Source: Heliopora coerulea (lineage: Eukaryota; Cnidaria; Anthozoa; Scleralcyonacea; Helioporidae). Taken from it: 64,000 nucleotides of DNA. Shown piece by piece: positions 11,338-20,443 of this stretch; within the stretch, counting starts at the first letter, position 1; every line of letters starts with the position of its first letter. The stretch covers positions 745,001 through 809,000 of the forward strand of contig JASJOG010000098.1 in assembly GCA_030142905.1 (NCBI GenBank), in the 5' to 3' direction. The notes beneath the pieces were generated by a model. The model had not been told where the DNA came from. It made no database searches and was given only the letters and a program-made list of their open reading frames with translations. Both the position numbers and the translations under genes were made by a program.

Positions 11338-14300
11338 TTAAATAAGTTGTAGTTTCAATGATTTTTGTTGAACATTCATGTAATCCATTGCTTCATCGAG
11401 TGATATTTTTCCATAACGCTTAGTAACTTTGACCATTTTCCCACTATTTTGAAACTGGATATTAACTTCTTTATTCTTTTCATCGTTTTTGATTGCGACC
11501 ATTTTTTCTTTTCTATTTAACAGATCTTCCCCTTTTTCTATTTTGAAACTCTATTTGATTTCTGATTTTTCTTTGATCTCTTTATTTGATCGTTTATTAA
11601 GTACTCTATTGCCATGGTATTTGGCGTAATCGTTTATGTGTTTCTTTTCTATTATTTCTAATTTATGTTTATTTTCGCACGGGCAATCTACAACTAGTGA
11701 TATCTCAAAATTTTTGTCTTTATTTTTGTATACTACAGATTTGGTGTCACATAAATGCTCTTTTAGTCTGGTTTCTATGGTCTTTATCGTAGATCCAATG
11801 TAAATGGTTCCGTCATCAAATTCTACTTTATAAATCTTACCTTTTTGAAATTCTGTGTGCTCTATTGAAACTACTTCATGTTTGTTCTTAGAATTGTACG
11901 TATATTTTGCATTCAAGTTTTCTGCACGTATGTATTCGAATTTTGTTGTCCTACTTAATGCTGTATATAATTGTTTCTTTTCCATGGCCTCTGTATCAAA
12001 AACGTAATAGTGTTGGTCTATCTCTGCTCCCTGGTAATTGTATACTGTCAAACAGAATGCTAGATTAAACTTCTTTCTAAATTCGTCCAAAGAGAACTTT
12101 TGGTCATTTTCCTTTATACTTACTCCATTTATATTTATATCTTTGATAATGAACTGCAGAGAGTTAAACATACCACGGTCCTTCATGTTATCAATACACA
12201 TCACAGGAGTGCCCGCACAGACTTTATATTCTTCTTTAGATCCATTGTAGGAGAAGTTAATTTTTAGGTGGTTCTTACCTTCACAAAATGCATCAGAACA
12301 CATTTTATTGATCTCCTTTCTAGTGCTATTGAAGTAGCATATATTGACAAATCTGTCCGTATAGTTGGCCAATTTTTGGTTCAAGCGACCGGTCTCTAGA
12401 AAGTTAGTCAGCATATCGAAAGTTTTCTTGTCATATCTGGCACTCTCTTCAATATATTTAAGTTCAATAGTATTAGGACACATCTCAAACATAGCACGAC
12501 TCTTTGTATAGTCATACTTTAATCTACTGTTGCCTTCAACAGGGTCACATTGGTTCCATCTCCATATAGGTTGACCTTCAGATTATTTTCCACATAGCTG
12601 TGATAAATCAAAGTGATCCATTATTTGGAACAATGGAGAATTTGTCTATAAATACATCCTTATTGACTAATAGTTCGAGGTTTTCTGCATCTGATATGTA
12701 TTCATTGAAGTAACTATCAAATGTAAGCACTCTATTTTTCAAACTATCGTCAACTCTACTTCTGATGTTATCCACAGCCTTGTTAGTGAAACTGAATATA
12801 ATAGGATTTTTACTTTCTTTGGCATTATTTATCAGTTTTGTAGTTTTGCCACTTCCAGCACCTCCTGTTATTAAGCTTCCTTTTCCAGGTTCTATTATAT
12901 AGTCATCTAAGTCGATATTCTTTGTCTCCCCTACCTTTTGATAAACTTTACCGATCATATCAGTCATGAATTTCTGTTGTTTGTCTTTAATTGGGTATTC
13001 TTTGTATGGATTTTCACAGTAGACAGCATCAGTATTGTATCCATGTATTATAGTATGCTCATCACAAGTCACTTCTATAACTTCCAAAAGCTTCATAATG
13101 GATCCCGAAATCACGTGTCTAGTAATTGAGCAGTTCTCCGTCATTCTTCTTTTAATATCTATTTTGCGGATTAGAAAGAAATCATCTTCCTTATGAAGAC
13201 CCACTTTTTCGTTATTTTCAAGAGCTTCGGTCCACACAGCACAAGCAGTGTCATAACTAGTGGAAGTGAATCCTTTGCTACTTTTGTCATATTTCGTTCC
13301 TAAGTATCCAATAAATTGGCTTGCCAACTTTTCAGCAGTAGTTTCGTCGAAATTGTCAAAAACATACTTAATGTATCCTTTGAATACATCGTGTTTGATC
13401 GACTTATCAGTTACTAGTTGCAGTTTTATGTCTTGGAATGTTATAAATTTCTTTTTCAGTAGGTAGTCAATCAGATTTCTTCCATAAAACCCTGCTTCTA
13501 TCATTATGGGGTCATTATTTAGTGTTTTATACTTCTTTATGAGTGTTTCATTGATATAGTATTCACCTGACTTGTTTCCCATCAACTTTTCTTATTTTAT
13601 TGTGTATATTATATAATGGTATATCATGATCGTTAGTTAGCAGCACAGTTGGGTAGTCTTTTGCAATATCTAAAGCAGTTAGTTCCACTTCCTCTTCACT
13701 ATTTTTTGGTCATCCTTATTGAATTCTTTATGGAATGTATGCTGTAGTGCCTTTGGATAGTAGTCATCAATAATTGATATTGTGTGTTTGTTATAATTAG
13801 AACTTTTTAAGTGCCCATATAGTTGTTTAAACAGATTTACTGCTATTGAAGTCAGACCTTGGTTGTTAAATTTGAAAGTATCTACTGGATATCTTTCAAA
13901 AAGCGGGTCACATATATTTTTCCTCAGTTCGTAGTCATTATTTACGGAAACCATATTTTTCAAATCAAGTGTTATGAATCCATCAATTTGGTTCCTTCCG
14001 TCGTAGTGGAAATATTCTATCATGTGTTTGTTCCTTGCATGGCATTAATCATTGTGTCTTTTCCAGTGTGTCCATCAGGAAGGACAATTAGATAGTTGTT
14101 GTAATCCTTTATCTGTTTGTCACTGATGTTGCCGAACAATTTAGAACTGTATGGGTTTTGATTCTTTTGGATTAATATTTTGTAGTAATCTTCTATGGTT
14201 TTGCATATTACTATTTTTCTTCTGACTGTTTAGAATTCCACTGTGAGTTCCAAGTGATTTAATAATGGTGATTCTTTGGTTATTTTAGTTATTAGGTTTT

Positions 14301-15480
14301 CATTCAATATTGGAAAACAGGGACCATCTTTGCATATAAAACACAGACCAACGGTCTTTCCGTTATTCCTAGGTGCTGGAGAGGACACAAACTTATTATA
14401 GAAGGGGTCCAAAGCATATATAGAAACATTAGTGTGACAGTTATCCCTCCAGTCTAATAATTCTCTAGTTGAGGGTCTTTTTTCATGTTTATCAATCACA
14501 TATTTATTGATTTCTTCAGTAAGGGATGTTTTAGTGTAACTTTTGAATCCATTTTCCCCCTTACAAGCTTCATAAATATGGTCCTGCACACAGGTGCCCA
14601 TATTCTGAGTTATTCTTTTGTAATTGTTGCATCTTTCAACAAGAGCGCTCACAAGTCGTGTCTCCATACGAATGTCAGCCACATTTAGCTTCTGAAGTTT
14701 CGTAATTACTCCACCAATACTTACATGTTCACCCGATTGTGAACTGAATCTATCGTCTTTTAGCAACATGAACATTAAAAACTGGTATTTATCACGTATT
14801 GATAATCCTATTGGCATTTTATCTTCATATGGTCCAAGTGTTATTTTCCTATCCTTTATAGATATAGGTGCACTATCGTCTCTGATTACAGCGTCTACTG
14901 TGACTGACACACTTTCCCAGTTTTTTCTCACAGGTCCTATGCGATTTTTAAATAAGTTAACGAATTTGGATCCTCGAGTAAACCTTGCCTTACGCTTTTC
15001 TATTAGAAGATCTATCTCATAATTTCTGGTATCAAAGAGTGTCAAACCGAATTCAGGTAATTTGATCGTATTACTGACTTTCTTATCTACTTTTTGTTCC
15101 ATGAAGCGTGACATCTCATCTACTTTTCTCAGTGTTTCCTGCCATACCTTCTCTCTTCTCTGCTTCTCACGTAAGGCTCTATTATAGGTTGTTTTTAGTA
15201 CATAATTACCCTTTAGAGGGTTTGCAAAACGTTTAGGTTCCTTAATAACTCCACGAACGTGCTGTCTTAATATAAATAATTTATAAAATCTTTCATAATC
15301 ATTGATTATTTCACATCTGTGATTTTCCATATTTCTGAATCTACATCTATATGGCATTATTGATTTTTTTCTTGTATTTTCGACTATTTTTATTATTTCA
15401 TTGTTTGTATTACTTTTTATTTTCTCTAAATGAAACATTGCTATACTATTCTCTGATTCTCCTCTTTCAACTGAATTCAT
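11338..15480 (-). pseudogene. DNA polymerase B - SF1 helicase - GIY-YIG nuclease fusion gene, broken
   Basis: One long minus-strand gene (about 1,380 codons) that would replicate the element. In order from the N-terminus: about 420 residues resembling the N-terminal part of the viral/organellar PolB family (STRELLDWRDN, SIYALDPF), exonuclease-side sequence (FNNQGLTSIA, YYPKALQ), polymerase motif A (LDIAKDYPTVL), a motif B-like LASQFIGYLG, motif C-like GYNTDAVY, then helicase Walker A GGAGSGKTT near 12,860, motif III-like YGD near 12,560 and C-terminal helicase motif QLYTALSRTT, then a GIY-YIG domain (KIYKVEFDD, TIYIGST). In-frame stops sit at 14,230-14,232 and 11,551-11,553; frame changes occur near 14,030, 13,690, 13,590, 12,618 and 12,555. 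The frame reopens past 11,551 to a stop at 11,338. Clear family calls, but clearly not functional as it stands. Confidence 0.87.
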
Positions 15481-15535
15481 GTTTTCTATATACTATATAT
15501 ACAGAAAATCATTTTTTATGTGATAAAGCATGATT
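15481..15535 (-). promoter_or_regulatory. TATA-like start region of the polymerase gene
   Basis: On the minus strand TATATATAGTATATAG lies about 8-25 nt upstream of the ATG at 15,480. A similar TATATAGTATAT lies ahead of the next gene at 15,814. This is part of the pattern of short AT-rich boxes before nearly every gene of the element. Confidence 0.45.
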
Positions 15536-15814
15536 TTATAAATCATAACCCTTAAAGGTTTCACAATATCTTTTATATGCTTCTTTTTGAGTCTCGCATT
15601 CATCAGCCATACATACACCGTCTGGTGAAAATAAATAGCCTATCTGACCACAACTCTTGCATACTTTGGGACTATTGAGAACATCACTATACAACTTATC
15701 TAATTTCCGTGCATGTGGATGCGAAGAATCCTGTAACTTTCTATTGTTTTTCGATTCTCTTTCCACGACTGACGCGACTATCTTGAAGAATCTTTCTACC
15801 TCTGAAGATGACAT
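15536..15814 (-). CDS. Small zinc-knuckle protein of the Polinton
   Basis: 92 residues, intact. The C-terminal half has CKSCGQIGYLF followed by CMADEC, a four-cysteine pattern (C-x2-C ... C-x4-C) plus a later Cys, suggesting a small zinc-binding fold that could bind nucleic acid or protein. The N-terminus is a basic helix (RESKNNRK). It lies directly upstream of the polymerase gene. I do not recognise a named family. Its promoter region has expanded into the TA microsatellite at about 15,824-15,880. Confidence 0.55.
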   Translation of the reverse strand: MSSSEVERFFKIVASVVERESKNNRKLQDSSHPHARKLDKLYSDVLNSPKVCKSCGQIGYLFSPDGVCMADECETQKEAYKRYCETFKGYDL

Positions 15815-15823
15815 TTTTCAATA

Positions 15824-15867
<44 letters not shown>

Positions 15868-15892
15868 TTTTTATATATATATATAGAAAATT
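15824..15892. repeat. TA microsatellite between two Polinton genes
   Basis: Two TA tracts separated by an AAAATTATTTTTTA stretch lie in the promoter region of the gene starting at 15,814 and run into the 3' end of the next gene. It probably grew from a TATATA promoter box by slippage. Confidence 0.75.
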
Positions 15893-16488
15893 ATTTTTTT
15901 GGTGATTTTTTTTTTCCATTTTAAGTAATACTTGCATTTGCAGTTTTTGTCCCACCCTAAAAGCGGATAAACTCTACCGAAAAGTCTATCATCGAATATT
16001 TTTCTGGTTTTAGTGTGTACCAGGTCTTTTGGTTTCTTTATTAATAATGCATTGATGCGACTGGAAAGTCTTATTATGTAGTAGTCATATCTGGATATGT
16101 TTCTCTTTATCAATCCGTGTTTTGTCATTATATCAACAACTTTAAGGAAGTCTTGAAAAACATAAAGAAGATGGCTGTGATGAACGTATTTCTCCAATCT
16201 GTTTCTTATATTTCGACTTCTGATATATATGGACTTCTTTCTATGCAAGCATATATTATCGACCCATTCACTGACCATTACAGAATCATAAACTTCTCCA
16301 TATTCATCACATATGAAAAGTCCATCATCTATTATCCTTAGCTCTATTTCGCATTTAGTACAATATCTTTCTCCATTTTCTCCATATTCTTTGATTTCTC
16401 CATGATTATACAGAGCAGGTAAATCATCAATATTATCAACGATTTCTTCGACTTTAAACCCATGACACAGAGCTTCTAATGCATCCAT
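15871..16488 (-). CDS. VLTF3-like zinc-ribbon transcription factor
   Basis: 205 residues. A zinc-ribbon-like pair, CTKC and then CDEYG, sits near residues 43-66, followed by a helical region with YIRSRNIRNRLEKY and RNISRYDYYIIRL and a conserved-looking end FGRVYPLLGWD. This order resembles the poxvirus/NCLDV late transcription factor VLTF3 family, known to direct late viral gene transcription. The usual fourth cysteine is Tyr here, so zinc binding may be damaged. The last dozen residues run into a TA tract and may not be original. It could supply promoter recognition for the element's TATA-like boxes; that is inference. Confidence 0.55.
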   Translation of the reverse strand: MDALEALCHGFKVEEIVDNIDDLPALYNHGEIKEYGENGERYCTKCEIELRIIDDGLFICDEYGEVYDSVMVSEWVDNICLHRKKSIYIRSRNIRNRLEKYVHHSHLLYVFQDFLKVVDIMTKHGLIKRNISRYDYYIIRLSSRINALLIKKPKDLVHTKTRKIFDDRLFGRVYPLLGWDKNCKCKYYLKWKKKITKKIIFYIYI

Positions 16489-16577
16489 TAGATTTGTATA
16501 TTAATATACATCACATTTTAATCATATCTGCTCAATATTTATCCTGTTCCATTACCAACTACACCAATAGTGATATA

Positions 16578-16943
16578 CTAATATTCTTTCATTTTATCAC
16601 TTGGATGGTAAAAATCATTTAATTGAGGTTCTGTGTTGAATGTTTGTCCATTATATTTTATTGATTGAACCAGTCTTAACTGGGCAAGAGCTCTGTTTGT
16701 ATCCTCGATGTCAATATTAGCATCTGCTAACTGTTGTCTTAATTGCTGTATTCTATCAAGTTCTTTTACTTCATTCTGATAAAACGCCTCTTTTGCCTTT
16801 GCCAATTCTTCTAGTGCTTTATTACGTCTCTTTATTTCAGCTTCATATCCATTTTTATCAAACGCTTTGAACAGACAACCAGCACCGGCAAAACTGACTG
16901 CAGCAACAGTTCTTTGTAATAATGATTCTACTATACTTGCCAT
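16578..16943 (-). CDS. Small membrane-anchored coiled-coil protein
   Basis: 121 residues, intact. A hydrophobic N-terminal stretch (VAAVSFAGAGCLF, residues about 13-25) can serve as a membrane anchor. Residues about 35-95 are a heptad-rich charged helix (AKAKEAFYQNEVKELDRIQQ). The end PSDKMKEY is short and polar. A TATATTATATAG box lies just upstream of the ATG. Family not recognised; small membrane proteins of this size are common in Polintons. Confidence 0.5.
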   Translation of the reverse strand: MASIVESLLQRTVAAVSFAGAGCLFKAFDKNGYEAEIKRRNKALEELAKAKEAFYQNEVKELDRIQQLRQQLADANIDIEDTNRALAQLRLVQSIKYNGQTFNTEPQLNDFYHPSDKMKEY

Positions 16944-16958
16944 AATCTATATAATATA

Positions 16959-17192
16959 TTACATTTTAAATGGATCAACAGGTAGATGCTTTTTATCCTG
17001 TGCCCATTTTACAAGCATTGAGCTAGCTGCAACTCCAACTGCCAATCTTGCTGTGTCCTTTAAAGATGATGCGTCTGTTAACTTTTCACCTAGGAGCTTC
17101 TTGGTTGCCGTTGATAGAACCACAACACTTCCTGTTACTAAAGCAGCGTCATAAGCTTCGTTCATCAATTCTTTCTTGTTTACTGTTGTCAT
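16959..17192 (-). CDS. Small hydrophobic protein, 77 residues
   Basis: Intact, with two weakly hydrophobic segments (ALVTGSVVVLSTA and LAVGVAASSMLVKWA) separated by a charged stretch. Only 15 bp separate its stop from the start of the next gene at 16,943, showing the compact viral-like layout. Function unknown; possibly a virion membrane or scaffold protein. Confidence 0.45.
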   Translation of the reverse strand: MTTVNKKELMNEAYDAALVTGSVVVLSTATKKLLGEKLTDASSLKDTARLAVGVAASSMLVKWAQDKKHLPVDPFKM

Positions 17193-17204
17193 GATGTGTA
17201 TATA

Positions 17205-17690
17205 TTATAGATTATATTTTATTCTGTGGAAATACTTACCATGTCTAAATGTTTTCTTTGATATGAATTTCCGTCTACAGTATTTACATCCGATGCGAAT
17301 GTCGTACATATAGTCGTTTAATTCTTTTATGAGTAGGTCATAATCGTTGGAGACAGTACATTTATACCCATTTTCTTCATATCTGTCTATTAGCTCTTTC
17401 TGTTTGTCTGTAATAATACCACTACACTGAGGGGTTTTGAACTCTATGCATAGACCATTATAATGCTTATGGAGGTTTTGAACTATTAGATCTGGTTGTC
17501 CTTTCATATAGCCTTTTTTAAACGATGTGATGCCTTTGTCTTTAGTGTCTTGATTCTCTCCAAGTCCAGCTGTCATTAATATATCTGGATAAAATCGTCT
17601 AATGAATTGAACCACTTTAGTATGTAGGTCATATTCATCTTCTGTTTTGAAGGTGAGTGTGTTAGGATTTTTGAATATCCTAGTGTCCAT
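17205..17690 (-). CDS. PD-(D/E)XK nuclease, VRR-NUC-like, with C-terminal zinc finger
   Basis: 161 residues, intact. The core has the PD-(D/E)XK layout: GQPDLIVQ holds the catalytic Asp, and CIEFKTPQCSG holds the E-x-K pair, followed by a helix with DKQKELIDRYEENGY and the strand CTVSNDY. This order fits the VRR-NUC/Holliday-junction-resolvase-like group. The C-terminus adds CKYCRRKF and then an H-x3-H pattern (HGKYFHR), a probable zinc finger. Likely role: processing replication or recombination intermediates of the element. The start overlaps the end of the upstream Bro-N gene by about 11 bp. Confidence 0.7.
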   Translation of the reverse strand: MDTRIFKNPNTLTFKTEDEYDLHTKVVQFIRRFYPDILMTAGLGENQDTKDKGITSFKKGYMKGQPDLIVQNLHKHYNGLCIEFKTPQCSGIITDKQKELIDRYEENGYKCTVSNDYDLLIKELNDYMYDIRIGCKYCRRKFISKKTFRHGKYFHRIKYNL

Positions 17691-18046
17691 ACTGCCTTAT
17701 AGATGGCAATACTTGAGAGAATACCTAATTCTGAAACACTTTTGCAGATTCCAACTTGGATCTAAAAATAAGTGCGTAAAATCCTGGTTCCTTGATGAAA
17801 ATGGTGTTTGATTGGATATTTAATGGGGGGGGATTGAATCAGTGCCCCTTTTAAGTCCTTATATTCCGTCTTATAATCTTTATCAACGTGATCGCGAATC
17901 GCATTTCTAGGACACTCATACCCCAGTAATGTGGCAATCTCTTTACCCTGGAACCAGATATTCTGCTTATTATCGATAAAAGCATCAAGGAATATATTCA
18001 AATCTTTGTTATCAAATTTCTTGACTGTTAATGACATATTATACAC
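17680..18046 (-). pseudogene. Bro-N domain gene, broken
   Basis: The N-terminal half reads intact as a Bro-N domain: NIWFQGKEIATLLGY and ECPRNAIRDHV are the family's typical helix and DNA-contact region. A frame change follows in a C/G homopolymer run at about 17,826-17,834. The rest of the domain (EPGFYALIF, then QVLPSIR) is readable in another frame and contains a TAG at 17,725-17,727. Bro-N proteins are DNA-binding proteins found in large DNA viruses, phages and some transposons. Its neighbour at 18,135 is a second, diverged Bro-N gene. Confidence 0.75.
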
Positions 18047-18134
18047 TGTTATATAATATGACTTTATATATTTTTTATTTCAATCTAATGGTTTTTGGCC
18101 ACGTTATTGTCCTGGTAACATGAATTTTGTTGGA

Positions 18135-18470
18135 CTATTTTTTAATCTCTTCCCTTAAGGATGGTAAAATGGCTCTGTATAAACATCTCTTGAATAATTT
18201 TTTGTGTTTATAGTCAGACAGATATATCAATCTATATAACCCAGGTTCACTGACCATCATTACCTGTGTCTCCATCGTGCTATCATTAGATAACAATATA
18301 TTCTTCTTGACTTTCATCGTCAGGAATATTGTATTCGATGATTTCTCTCCTTTTTTATACTTCAATATCGTTGCTATCTCGAACGCTCTGAACCATAATT
18401 CACCATTATGGGTATAAAAATTTAAATTTATCCCGAGAAACTCGTTCGTCACAGCTTTTAAATGTTCCAT
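18135..18470 (-). CDS. Second Bro-N domain protein
   Basis: 111 residues, intact. ELWFRAFEIATILKY matches the Bro-N opening, and MVSEPGLYRLIYLSD plus LFKRCLYRAILPSLREE match its C-terminal half. The middle (residues about 38-65) is longer and unlike the neighbour. The whole protein is the Bro-N domain with no C-terminal extension, so it may act as a small DNA-binding regulator. AATAATATATATG is the start context, with the TATA-like box ending at the ATG. Confidence 0.7.
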   Translation of the reverse strand: MEHLKAVTNEFLGINLNFYTHNGELWFRAFEIATILKYKKGEKSSNTIFLTMKVKKNILLSNDSTMETQVMMVSEPGLYRLIYLSDYKHKKLFKRCLYRAILPSLREEIKK

Positions 18471-18566
18471 ATATATTATTTTATATTCTATGGACCTAAA
18501 ATGATGTTTTAATCAAATGTATCAAGATGATTATTCCGTGTTTTTATTTTCACACTCCTTTCAATT

Positions 18567-18890
18567 TCAACGTTCTGGTTGTTTCTCTTCCTCTTTAATA
18601 ATATCTAGTCTTTTGGTCTCGTTTTCATAATCTTTTCTTGTATAATAGAGTGATCCAATAGCGACTGCTGTTCCTAAGAAGCCAGTTAATAATCCATAAT
18701 TGATTTCAAATCCAGAACTATCATTCTCTGACTCTATTTTATCACGCATTTTTCTCTCTTTTGCAGCCTTGGAAATAGCAGCCAAACGTTTACCAGCTTC
18801 TACCCTCTCAGGATCTTTTTCTTTTTTGACTTTTGTTGTTTTAGGTGCAATCGTCGTCTCTTCAATCGGTGCTGTCGTTTCTTGACTCAT
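18567..18890 (-). CDS. Small single-pass membrane protein with basic N-terminal half
   Basis: 107 residues, intact. Thr/Glu-rich start (TTAPIEETTIAPKTT), then a basic helix (DPERVEAGKRLAAISKAAKE), then one membrane segment (LLTGFLGTAVAIGSLYY, residues about 68-84) and a charged tail. I recall similar DPxRxxAGKxLA proteins from cnidarian Polintons but cannot name the family. The topology suits a virion or membrane-associated role. Confidence 0.5.
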   Translation of the reverse strand: MSQETTAPIEETTIAPKTTKVKKEKDPERVEAGKRLAAISKAAKERKMRDKIESENDSSGFEINYGLLTGFLGTAVAIGSLYYTRKDYENETKRLDIIKEEEKQPER

Positions 18891-18924
18891 CTATATAGTA
18901 ATGTATATTTTATTTACAGATTAC

Positions 18925-19116
18925 CTATAAGACATCTATGAGATCATCTTTGAGATCGTCTGCAAGTCAACCACCATCTCTTTTATCACTTGGTTAATCT
19001 TCCAATAGTATTCTATTGAGATCCTGTACCATACTTTCTATCTCTATTGTCGTCTTTTTACAACAACGTACAAAATCTCTGATTCTTTTGAAAATATCCC
19101 TTAATTTAGGATTCAT
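18925..19116 (-). pseudogene. Very small Polinton ORF with two in-frame stops
   Basis: From the ATG at 19,116 a frame of about 40 codons (start MNPKLRDIFKRI, then DFVRCCKKTT) reaches a TAA at 18,994-18,996. The same frame goes on with acidic sequence past a TGA at 18,967-18,969 to a TAG at 18,925. A TATATAAT-type box lies right upstream, as for other genes of the element. It fills the gap between two better-supported genes. Function unknown; the call is tentative. Confidence 0.35.
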
Positions 19117-19134
19117 TATATATTACATTATATA

Positions 19135-19940
19135 TCATTTCTTGTTTTTCCTACTGTGTAAATATATCAATGAACCACCAATTATTAAATATAAATGATC
19201 GCCAATTAAAATTAAAACTTTACCGGAGGCTTCCTCTACATCAGTCCACGGTATGACATCTCTTTTTTCTGCTGGAGTTAATTTTTCTGCTTTCCTTTGC
19301 TTATGTTTAGCATCGCGTACAGCATCTGATCCACTGCGCTTAAGACCAAGAGATAAACCAGTAACTAATGTAATTATTGTTTATCCAATTGCTGTTACTA
19401 TTCCTAACCGTTTTAAAATTTTATCTAGTTCTATTTTTCTCCAGTTATCATAATGGTATCGTATATCGTCAACTATTTGATTTAATTCGTCTGGATCGGC
19501 TATAACTCCTTCGGTTGTCTTAAATTTTCCGAATGGACGGACTTTTACATCATCTTCATTATAAAAAGGCTGTCCATAACATTCGATTTCGTAATTTGAT
19601 TTAAGATCATATACGCTTAATGTTTTTTTAATAGAGAAATCTTGTTTTTCCATTAGATAATTAATAAATCTCGGATTAGCACAATCTTTCTCCATTAATA
19701 TAACATCTTTAATAAATAAACCTATATTTCTGGCTTCATTTATGCGATCTCCGAATAACTTTTTTAATGGATCTAAATGATTAATATCAATATCCACTCA
19801 GCCTCTATTTTTCAACAAATCTATATGATCTATTAAGTCATTCTCATCTAATCCACCACCGAATTCTGTCTCCTCTTCTGTTGTTCTTCTTCTTGTCTCC
19901 TTGTATTATCAAGATCTTGTAACTCATATTGTTCAGACAT
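19135..19940 (-). pseudogene. Polinton membrane protein gene, broken
   Basis: Starts at the ATG at 19,940 with an acidic/Gln-rich leader (MSEQYELQDLDNTRRQ), shifts frame near 19,865, meets a TGA at 19,798-19,800, then reads 138 codons (DINHLDPLKKLFG ... LKRLGIVTAIG) to a TAA at 19,381-19,383. The frame continues as TIITLVTGLSLG, completing a membrane segment split by the TAA, then a basic linker and a second membrane segment (VLILIGDHLYLIIGGSLIYL) before the stop at 19,135. About 268 codons in all. Family not recognised. Confidence 0.55.
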
Positions 19941-20428
19941 TATAATTTAGAGTATATTTTATCATATTTTTTTCTCATTCCATTAATAGGTGGGCATAAA
20001 TCAGTAACAATATCATCGATTATTTTCAGATCACTCAGTAATATCGATTCATCATATGTCATACCACACAAATATGACTTTAACTGTGTCAGAATTTTTT
20101 GATATGATGTGTAAGCGAATCTGCACATATCTGTCTTGGTATTGATTTTACTTTTTGATAAATATCCTTGGATTAAAATACCTGGACCGCTAATACATCC
20201 TAAAATAATTGGATTCAAAGTGATGCCACCAGCTATAGTACCAGATACTGTTAACCCTAAACTTACCATATTTAGAGAAAGTTTTGTTTTCTTCAGTTTC
20301 TTGTACTTCCATTTGTAGCAGGTGTAAAGCTTATGGTAGTATAGATACCATTGTTTCAGTTTGGTTACTTCATCCTCAGACAAATTTTTGCTGATGTGAT
20401 TGTAAACAATACTCTTCCTTCTTGGCAT
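19940..20428 (-). CDS. Conserved Polinton membrane protein, 162 residues
   Basis: Intact. Basic N-terminal part (KLKQWYLYYHKLY, YKWKYKKLKK), then a central hydrophobic hairpin with GTIAGGITLNPIILG and SGPGILIQGYL, then a helical tail (YTSYQKILTQLKSYL, DLKIIDDIVTDLCPP). I recall this pattern from cnidarian Polintons; the function is not known. The glycine-rich hairpin looks able to insert in a membrane. Its stop overlaps or abuts the start of the next gene, and its own start follows ATATGTTATAATAT. Confidence 0.6.
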   Translation of the reverse strand: MPRRKSIVYNHISKNLSEDEVTKLKQWYLYYHKLYTCYKWKYKKLKKTKLSLNMVSLGLTVSGTIAGGITLNPIILGCISGPGILIQGYLSKSKINTKTDMCRFAYTSYQKILTQLKSYLCGMTYDESILLSDLKIIDDIVTDLCPPINGMRKKYDKIYSKL

Positions 20429-20443
20429 ATATTATAACATATA

